Positions 59,235 through 64,000 of a stretch of 64,000 nucleotides of DNA are shown here, piece by piece. A program made the translations under genes and the position numbers. The stretch is from NCBI RefSeq assembly GCF_018531465.1, contig NZ_JAHDTF010000014.1:211450-275449 (forward strand). Reading direction: 5' to 3'. This stretch comes from Sphaerisporangium fuscum (GTDB taxonomy: Bacteria > Actinomycetota > Actinomycetes > Streptosporangiales > Streptosporangiaceae). Position 1 is the stretch's first letter. Every line of letters begins with the position of its first letter. The notes beneath the pieces were generated by a model, which saw only the letters and a list, made by a program, of their open reading frames with translations, was not told where the DNA came from and did no database searches.

Positions 59235-60146
59235 TCAGCGCGAGGCGTTGCGGAGCTGGGCCGAGGCGTCGCGCAGGTAGGCGATGAAGGAGCGCAGCGC
59301 CGGGTTGGGATTGGTGGGCCGTACGGCGGCGCCGATGCGGCGGTAGAGCTTCGGCCCCTCGACCCGGCACATCTGGATCCCCGCGGCGCCCTGCGCCCCG
59401 AGGCTCGGCACCAGCGCCACGCCCAGCCCGGCCCGTACGAGCCCGAGCGTGACCTCGTAGTGGTCGCTGCGGCAGCGGATCGTCGGGCTGAAGCCCTCGA
59501 GCGCACTGGCCCGTTCCAGCACCGAGACCGGCGTGTCGGTGCCGTAGGTGGTGATCCACGGCTCGCCGGCCAGGTCGGCGAGCCGTACCTTGGGGCGCTG
59601 CCCGGCGGGGTGTCCCACCGGTACGACCAGCAGTTGCGGCTCGTCGAACAGGTGGATCACCTCGACCCCGTCCGGCGCCTTCCACGGGTCGAGCGCGTGC
59701 TCGAACACCACCAGCACGTCCAGCGCGCCGCGTTCGAGGTCGGGGAGGAGCTCGTGCGGCTGGCCCAGCACGAGGTCGAGCTCGACACCGGGGTGCCGGG
59801 CGCTGAACGTCGACAGCGCCAGCGGCAGCAGACGGTAGCCGGCGGAGGCGAAGAAACCGATGCTGAGCTGCCCGGCGTCCGCGCGCGCCTGGGCGAGCAG
59901 GTCCTTCTCGGCCGCCTCGATGATGTCGAGCACCTCCTGGGCCCGCGTGGCCAGCCGGCGCCCCGCCCCCGTCAGCCGCAGGCTGTGCGCGTCGCGTTCG
60001 ACCAGGCCGATGCCCGCCTCCTCCTCCAGCCGGGAAAGCTGGTGGGACACCGCCGACGGGGAGAGCCGCAGGCTCCGCGCGGCTCCCGCGATGCTCCCCG
60101 TCCTGAAGACCTCAAGGAGCACCCTGAGGCGGTGACTGCTCAACAC
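59235..60146 (-). CDS. LysR-family regulator
   Basis: A 303-residue LysR protein: the helix-turn-helix is in LLEVFRTGSIAGAARSLRLS, then PSAVSHQLSRLEEEAGIGLV, and an effector domain with DLAGEPWITTYGTDTPVSVL. It converges on the end of the transporter operon, 17 bp away. Regulators at the far end of an operon are less usual than divergent ones, yet the perfect T-N11-A palindrome at 54026 in the operon promoter is what this protein would bind. That link is inference. The effector is probably the imported amino acid. Confidence 0.87.
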   Translation of the reverse strand: MLSSHRLRVLLEVFRTGSIAGAARSLRLSPSAVSHQLSRLEEEAGIGLVERDAHSLRLTGAGRRLATRAQEVLDIIEAAEKDLLAQARADAGQLSIGFFASAGYRLLPLALSTFSARHPGVELDLVLGQPHELLPDLERGALDVLVVFEHALDPWKAPDGVEVIHLFDEPQLLVVPVGHPAGQRPKVRLADLAGEPWITTYGTDTPVSVLERASALEGFSPTIRCRSDHYEVTLGLVRAGLGVALVPSLGAQGAAGIQMCRVEGPKLYRRIGAAVRPTNPNPALRSFIAYLRDASAQLRNASR

Positions 60147-60187
60147 CTACCCAGTATCGGCGCAGGCGGGGACCGCTCGGACGCGGA

Positions 60188-61081
60188 TCAGGTGGTGGCG
60201 TAACGGGGTGACAGCGCGCCGGCGAGGTCCCGCCAGTAGGGCATCGCCGTCCCGCCCGGCTCGACCCCGATCACCTGCACGGCGACGTGGTCGGCGCCGG
60301 CCGTGATGTGGGTGCGGAGTTTGCCCACGATGGTGTCCAGGTCGCCCCAGAACACGAAGTCGTCGACGAGGCGGTCGCTGCCGCCGCCGCCGATCTCCTC
60401 CTCCGTGTAGCCCAGCCGCTGGAACTTCGCCACGTTGTACGGGGTGTTCAGATAGGGCCGCAGGTGCTCGCGCGCGATGGCGCGGGCCGTGCCGGGGTCG
60501 GACTCGAACAGCACCGGGTGCTCGACGGCCAGGAACGCGTCGGGGCCGAGGATCTCCCGCGCCTGGGCGGTGTGCGCCACGTTGACGTGGTAGGTGTGGG
60601 CGCCGGCGGCGCGGTCGCGAGCCAGTTCGAGCATCTTGGGCCCGTAGGCGGCCAGGATGCGGCGCACCGGCGCTCTGGGGGCCGGGTTGACCGTCTCCAG
60701 CTCGTCCATCTCGTCCAGGTAGGCGCGCATGGCCGCCAGCGGCTTGGTGCCCGGGCGTTGTTCTCCGCCGAAACCCAGCCCGAGCACGTGCCGGTCGGGA
60801 TAGGCGTCGGCCAGCAGCAGGGCGGCGCCGTGCGTCCATCTGGCCCCGCGCGACCAGATCTGCGCGATGCCGTTGACGATGTTCATCCGCTCGGTGCAGG
60901 ACAGCAGGTAGCCGGCGTGTGTGAGCGCCTCACGTCCCAGGAGTTCGGGCATCCAGAACGCCCGCCACCCCTGCTCCTCCAGTTCCTGGATCGACTCGCG
61001 CATCCGCGCGGCCGGCTGGTGCTCGAAGTCGAAGGTGTAGATCCCGAACGTCCCCAAATCGACGCCGTCGATGCCGCCCAT
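60188..61081 (-). CDS. LLM-class flavin (F420-type) oxidoreductase
   Basis: A 297-residue luciferase-like TIM-barrel oxidoreductase. Seen: FGIYTFDFEHQPAARMRESI, GWRAFWMPELLGREALTHAG and GLGFGGEQRPGTKPLAAMRA; the C-terminal DHVAVQVIGVEPGG is the usual ending of F420-dependent LLM proteins in actinomycetes. ATG 61081 is chosen for AGGAG in the preceding ten bases. It reduces or oxidises an unknown substrate. The upstream 100 bp holds inverted repeats likely bound by the ArsR protein at 61183. Confidence 0.85.
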   Translation of the reverse strand: MGGIDGVDLGTFGIYTFDFEHQPAARMRESIQELEEQGWRAFWMPELLGREALTHAGYLLSCTERMNIVNGIAQIWSRGARWTHGAALLLADAYPDRHVLGLGFGGEQRPGTKPLAAMRAYLDEMDELETVNPAPRAPVRRILAAYGPKMLELARDRAAGAHTYHVNVAHTAQAREILGPDAFLAVEHPVLFESDPGTARAIAREHLRPYLNTPYNVAKFQRLGYTEEEIGGGGSDRLVDDFVFWGDLDTIVGKLRTHITAGADHVAVQVIGVEPGGTAMPYWRDLAGALSPRYATT

Positions 61082-61113
61082 GACACAGCTCCTCACGTCT
61101 GCCGACAATCAGT

Positions 61114-61142
61114 GATATAGAAATATCGCAAATCGTCGATAT
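61114..61142. promoter_or_regulatory. Candidate ArsR operator before the LLM gene
   Basis: GATAT at 61114-61118 and ATATC at 61123-61127 are inverted repeats; ATATCG at 61123-61128 also pairs with CGATAT at 61137-61142. Overlapping AT-rich palindromes of this kind are typical ArsR sites. They lie between the ArsR stop and the LLM start. Confidence 0.5.
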
Positions 61143-61182
61143 GAAGCAAGCGGGGAGACGCTCCTCTCGATCGCCGCCGGAT

Positions 61183-61515
61183 CTACAGCGTCCGCCCGAG
61201 CGTGGTGACGAGCTGGGCGATGCGCTGCTCGTCACGCTTGTAGTGGGTCCACTTGCCCACCCGCGTGGCCCGCACCAGGCCCGCCCGCTGCAGTTCGGCC
61301 ATGTACGCCGACACGGTCGACTGCGCCAGCCCCACCTTGGCCTGGATGTGGGTCACGCACACCCCCACCTCCACCGGGTCGGCGATGGCGCCCTCCAGGG
61401 AGAAGTGACGCTCCGGCTCCCGCAGCCATGACAGCAGCCGCAACCGGGTCGGGTTCGCCAGCGCCCGCAACGCCTCGAACAGGTCGGACTCGGTCATCAG
61501 CGGAGGCTCTGCCAT
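61183..61515 (-). CDS. ArsR-family regulator
   Basis: A 110-residue ArsR regulator: LFEALRALANPTRLRLLSWL, then HIQAKVGLAQSTVSAYMAEL (recognition helix) and RVGKWTHYKRDEQRIAQLV (wing). No Cys-rich metal site is visible, so it senses another signal. ATG 61515 is taken; ATG 61497 is equally possible. It lies 18 bp after the MFS stop and 101 bp before the LLM gene, on the same strand. It probably represses the LLM gene and perhaps the MFS gene. Confidence 0.85.
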   Translation of the reverse strand: MAEPPLMTESDLFEALRALANPTRLRLLSWLREPERHFSLEGAIADPVEVGVCVTHIQAKVGLAQSTVSAYMAELQRAGLVRATRVGKWTHYKRDEQRIAQLVTTLGRTL

Positions 61516-61533
61516 AGACGCGATCATAGGCGG

Positions 61534-62949
61534 TCATCGACGAATCGAAGTAATCCGATGTGAATGCGGCGTGCGGTTCCCGGGGCGGCCGGCGGCCGGC
61601 GCCGCCAAGGCGACGACGAGGACGAGCAGCCCGCACCCGGCGACGAGGAACCAGCCGGGACGTGACGCTTCAGCGAGGCCTGCGGGCGAGACATCGGCGA
61701 TCATGCCGCCGGCGACGGCGACGCCAAGGGCCGAGCCGAGTTGGCGGGCGGTGGAGGTGATCCCGCCGGCGACCCCGGCGCGGGCGGGCGGCAGGCCGCC
61801 GACCGCCGTATTGGTGATCGGCGCGTTGGCGAATCCGAACCCGATGCCGACGAGCAGGTAGGCCAGCGACAGCGACCGGATGTCGGTGTCGTCACCGATA
61901 CCCACCAGGCGAAGACCGCCGGCCGTGATGAACGCCCCGGCGAGCACCAGCGGCGGACGCGGGCCGAAACGCCCGACGAGCACCCCCGAAAGCGGTGCGC
62001 ACACGGTCGCGGCGACGGCCATCGGGAGCGTGACCAGCCCTACGGCCAGCGGGGTCATGCCTCTGGCGTGCTGGAGGTAGAGGGTGTTGAGCAGCAGGGT
62101 CGCGCTCAGGGCGATGAACACCACCACCGCGCCCACCACGGCCGCGGCGAACGGCGGCCGGCGGAACAGCCCGGGGTCCACCAGCGGCTCGGCCCGTCGC
62201 GACTCGACCCACCCGAAGGCCGCCGCGGAGACGGCGACGACGACGTAACCGCAGATCACCGCGGGCGAGGCCCACCCGACGTGCGGTCCCTCGATCAGGA
62301 CGGCGACGGCACAGCCGACCATGATGGTCAGCAGCAACTGCCCCGGGCCGTCGAGCCGGCGCGGTTGCCGCGCGCGGGACTCCGGGACGAAGACCGCGGT
62401 CAGCCCCAGCGCCACGGCGACGACCGGCACGTTGATCCAGAAGAGCGACCGCCAGCCGGCGGCCGAGACCAGGGCGCCGCCCGCGATGGGCCCGGCCGCC
62501 ATGCTAACGCCGAAGACGGCCGCCCACACGCCGATCGCCCGCGCCCGCTCCTTTGGGTCGCTGATCACGTTCACGACGATCGCGAGCGCCACCGGGCTGA
62601 GCATCGACGCGCCGGCCCCCTGCACGACGCGGGCCGCGACCAGCACGCCGATGGTCGGCGCGAGCGCGCACGCCAGCGAGGCCGCGCCGAACACGACCAG
62701 CCCGAGACGGAACACCCGCCGCCGTCCGATGCGGTCGGCCAGCGCGCCGGAGGAGATCAGCAGGCCGGCTAGTACGAGCGTGTACGCGTCGACCGTCCAC
62801 TCCAGCGCGCGCGTCCCGACATGCAGGCCGGCGCCCACCGCCGGCAGGCCGACGTTCACGATCGTGGTGTCCAGCCCGACCAGGAACAGGCTCAGGCAGC
62901 AGATGCCCAGCACCGTCCAGCGTCTGGGCGCGGCGGATCCGGTGTCCAT
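61534..62949 (-). CDS. MFS multidrug exporter (EmrB/QacA type)
   Basis: A 471-residue, 14-helix exporter. Seen: LFLVGLDTTIVNVGLPAVGA with the Asp of helix 1, the loop signature LADRIGRRRVFRLG, motif C ARVVQGAGASMLSPVALAIV and WRSLFWINVPVVAVALGLTA. It is a proton-driven drug efflux pump. ATG 62949 has AAGGAGTG six bases upstream. It is divergent from the XRE-cupin gene across a perfect palindrome, and followed by the ArsR gene. Confidence 0.9.
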   Translation of the reverse strand: MDTGSAAPRRWTVLGICCLSLFLVGLDTTIVNVGLPAVGAGLHVGTRALEWTVDAYTLVLAGLLISSGALADRIGRRRVFRLGLVVFGAASLACALAPTIGVLVAARVVQGAGASMLSPVALAIVVNVISDPKERARAIGVWAAVFGVSMAAGPIAGGALVSAAGWRSLFWINVPVVAVALGLTAVFVPESRARQPRRLDGPGQLLLTIMVGCAVAVLIEGPHVGWASPAVICGYVVVAVSAAAFGWVESRRAEPLVDPGLFRRPPFAAAVVGAVVVFIALSATLLLNTLYLQHARGMTPLAVGLVTLPMAVAATVCAPLSGVLVGRFGPRPPLVLAGAFITAGGLRLVGIGDDTDIRSLSLAYLLVGIGFGFANAPITNTAVGGLPPARAGVAGGITSTARQLGSALGVAVAGGMIADVSPAGLAEASRPGWFLVAGCGLLVLVVALAAPAAGRPGNRTPHSHRITSIRR

Positions 62950-63048
62950 TATCACTCCTTCGCGCCGCTCGACGGGTACTCGCGGGATCGAGACCTCGCG
63001 GCGGCCGGACAGCAATGTCGGGCCACCGGCCGCGGATCGGGTAGCGAA

Positions 63049-63065
63049 TTTGCGAAAGCCGCAAA
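63049..63065. promoter_or_regulatory. Palindrome in the MFS/XRE divergent promoter
   Basis: TTTGCG at 63049-63054 and CGCAAA at 63060-63065, five bases apart, make a perfect 17-bp inverted repeat about 40 bp before the XRE-cupin start and 100 bp before the exporter start. It fits an XRE dimer site that would control both genes. Confidence 0.6.
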
Positions 63066-63107
63066 AAACCGGCTCGACCAGGACCCGGGCAGGCCAGACT
63101 GGTAGAC

Positions 63108-63701
63108 GTGGACGCCGAAATGGAGCGACTGCTCGCCGCCATCGGGCCCCGGCTGCGGTCACTGCGCCGCGACCGCGGCATGACCCTCGAGACGCTGTCG
63201 GAGGCGACGGGCATCTCGGTCAGCGGCCTGTCCCGGCTCGAGTCCGGCAAGAGGCGCCCCACCCTCGAACTCCTCATACCGCTCGCACGAGCACACCGCG
63301 TCGCGCTCGACCAGCTCATCGCCGCCCCGGCGACCGGCGACCCGCGGGTCCACCTGACCCCGCTGCTCAAGCGCCACGGAAGCGTCCTGGTGCCGCTGAC
63401 GCGATACCCGGGCCGTCTCCAGGTTTTCAAGCAGGTGATCGCGCCCTGCCCTCGCAGGCTCGTCACCCACCCCGGCTATGAGTGGCTCTTCGTCCTCGCG
63501 GGAGAACTCCTGCTCGTCCTCGGGGAGCGCGAGCTGACCCTCCGTCCCGGCGAGGTGGCCGAGTTCGACACGGCCGAGCCGCATTGGTTCGGCCCCGCGG
63601 GCGACCACCCCGTCGAGATCCTCCACATCTTCGGCAGGCAAGGCGACAAGGCCCGGGTGCGCGCACACCCGGCCTCCTTCCCCGACCACCCAGCCCACTG
63701 A
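63108..63701 (+). CDS. XRE-family regulator with cupin domain
   Basis: A 197-residue regulator: XRE helix-turn-helix in MTLETLSEATGISVSGLSRL followed by ESGKRRPTLELLIPLARAHR, and a cupin (HPGYEWLFVLAGELLLVLGE, then TAEPHWFGPAGDHPVEILHI). GTG 63108 is the start. It is divergent from the multidrug exporter, with a palindrome in the shared promoter, so a ligand bound in the cupin probably relieves repression of the pump. A strong hairpin follows its stop. Confidence 0.87.
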   Translation: MDAEMERLLAAIGPRLRSLRRDRGMTLETLSEATGISVSGLSRLESGKRRPTLELLIPLARAHRVALDQLIAAPATGDPRVHLTPLLKRHGSVLVPLTRYPGRLQVFKQVIAPCPRRLVTHPGYEWLFVLAGELLLVLGERELTLRPGEVAEFDTAEPHWFGPAGDHPVEILHIFGRQGDKARVRAHPASFPDHPAH

Positions 63702-63711
63702 GCGCCGGCCC

Positions 63712-63738
63712 GGACGTGCCGGACGTGCCGGACGTGCC
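63712..63738. repeat. Three 9-bp tandem repeats
   Basis: GGACGTGCC occurs at 63712, 63721 and 63730, followed by a degenerate GGAGGTGGCC. It lies between the XRE-cupin stop and the terminator hairpin. Probably slippage; no function proposed. Confidence 0.7.
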
Positions 63739-63754
63739 GGAGGTGGCCGGGTAC

Positions 63755-63795
63755 GGCAGGGGTCCCGGCAGCGCACGGCTGCCGGGGCCCCTGCC
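63755..63795. terminator. Long terminator hairpin
   Basis: A 17-base left arm (63755-63771, GGCAGGGGTCCCGGCAG) pairs with 63779-63795 (CTGCCGGGGCCCCTGCC) with only one T-G wobble and a seven-base loop. It is the strongest stem in the window. There is no T tract, as is usual for actinobacterial intrinsic terminators. Confidence 0.75.
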
Positions 63796-63888
63796 GCTGA
63801 TCACCGTCATGGGGTCGGCCGCCAGGTCCGCCACCGCTCGTCGCCACGATCGACGAACGGCTTCGATACGGGCCCTAGTAGTGCTTTG

Positions 63889-64000
63889 TTAGGTCGGTCG
63901 ATGGCGGTTGCGGCGTGACGGTTTCAGTCTTTGATGGCAGGTGGGGCATGCGCCGGTCCAGGTCGCGAGTAGCAGTTGTAACTCGCGGATGACCTTGTAG
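63889..64000 (-). pseudogene. Tail of a transposase-like gene (partial at window edge)
   Basis: The minus frame enters from the window edge as YKVIRELQLLLATWTGACPT, continues CHQRLKPSRRNRHRPT and ends at TAA (63889-63891). The Cys pair in ACPTC and basic end recall C-termini of actinobacterial transposases, but I cannot name the family. CTAGTAGTGCTTTG just beyond the stop may be the element's end. It may be intact outside the window; I class it here only as a partial element. Confidence 0.4.

Noticed and set aside
61535..61560. CATCG / CGATG inverted repeat before the ArsR gene
   Set aside because: It lies inside the last codons and stop region of the exporter gene and is only five bases per arm, so the operator before the LLM gene is the stronger call.
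1..64000. tRNA, rRNA, CRISPR arrays, riboswitches
   Set aside because: I looked for tRNA arms with TTCGA loops, conserved rRNA blocks and regularly spaced repeats. None was convincing; the only regular arrays are the 31-bp and 9-bp tandem repeats reported.

Overview
This window is GC-rich, with frequent GTG starts and ATGA/GTGA stop-start overlaps. Its gene families (F420-type LLM oxidoreductase, WYL and XRE-cupin regulators, P450 with a one-cluster ferredoxin, degenerate TPR regulators, IS21/IS3/Tn3 relics) point to the chromosome of a filamentous actinomycete. A Streptosporangiales-type genome is my best guess, but genus cannot be fixed from this sequence. Almost everything is accessory: small regulator-plus-enzyme modules. 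I saw no rRNA, tRNA or CRISPR array.

Region by region. 1-4.3 kb: a metallo-hydrolase, an MFS exporter and an AtzG/amidase pair, tied to a TetR gene by two nearly identical 21-bp operator-like sequences. 4.5-11 kb: cupin/LysR, Lrp/EamA/DUF2000, and a membrane protein beside a NarL-type two-component pair. 11-18.4 kb: two CBS-BON proteins, a cupredoxin, a LexA homologue followed by four 31-bp tandem repeats, a hypothetical gene, a secreted protein and a TPR-type regulator. 18.4-22.6 kb: a broken TetR gene facing a P450-ferredoxin pair with an intact palindrome, then a minus-strand unit of leader peptide, GNAT acetyltransferase and IF-1 paralogue. 22.6-29.6 kb: a scarred region with IS21, IS3 and integrase remnants around a hemopexin-like gene, a GlxA/AraC regulator and a secreted HD protein.

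29.7-37 kb: a glyoxalase-fold protein and a PLP decarboxylase divergent from a tandem Lrp fusion. Next comes a hydratase/lyase/CoA-transferase operon (double MaoC, CitE, CaiB) divergent from an acyl-CoA dehydrogenase. The set resembles enzymes that activate C5 dicarboxylic acids (mesaconate, itaconate or citramalate) and split them. 37-47 kb: hypotheticals, a WGR-like/beta-propeller protein, a TPR pseudogene, and Tn3 transposase and resolvase relics on either side of a dehydratase, an ornithine-cyclodeaminase-like gene and an XRE-cupin regulator. 46.9-52.7 kb: a WYL regulator, a PhnB-type protein, an internally deleted aldo/keto reductase, an AlkZ-like DNA glycosylase homologue, a MerR-PP2C fusion and an MFS exporter.

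52.7-60.1 kb is the most coherent locus. A diaminopimelate-decarboxylase-type enzyme is divergent from a five-gene, stop-start-coupled operon: amino-acid binding lipoprotein, permease, ATPase, N-acyl-D-amino-acid deacylase and a cytoplasmic class-A-beta-lactamase-fold hydrolase. A LysR gene lies at the far end, and a perfect 21-bp palindrome with LysR-box geometry sits in the divergent promoter. I read it as uptake and breakdown of D-amino-acid-containing peptides or wall fragments. 60.2-64 kb: an LLM oxidoreductase, an ArsR regulator, an MFS exporter, an XRE-cupin regulator with a palindrome in its divergent promoter, a strong terminator hairpin and the tail of a transposase at the window edge.
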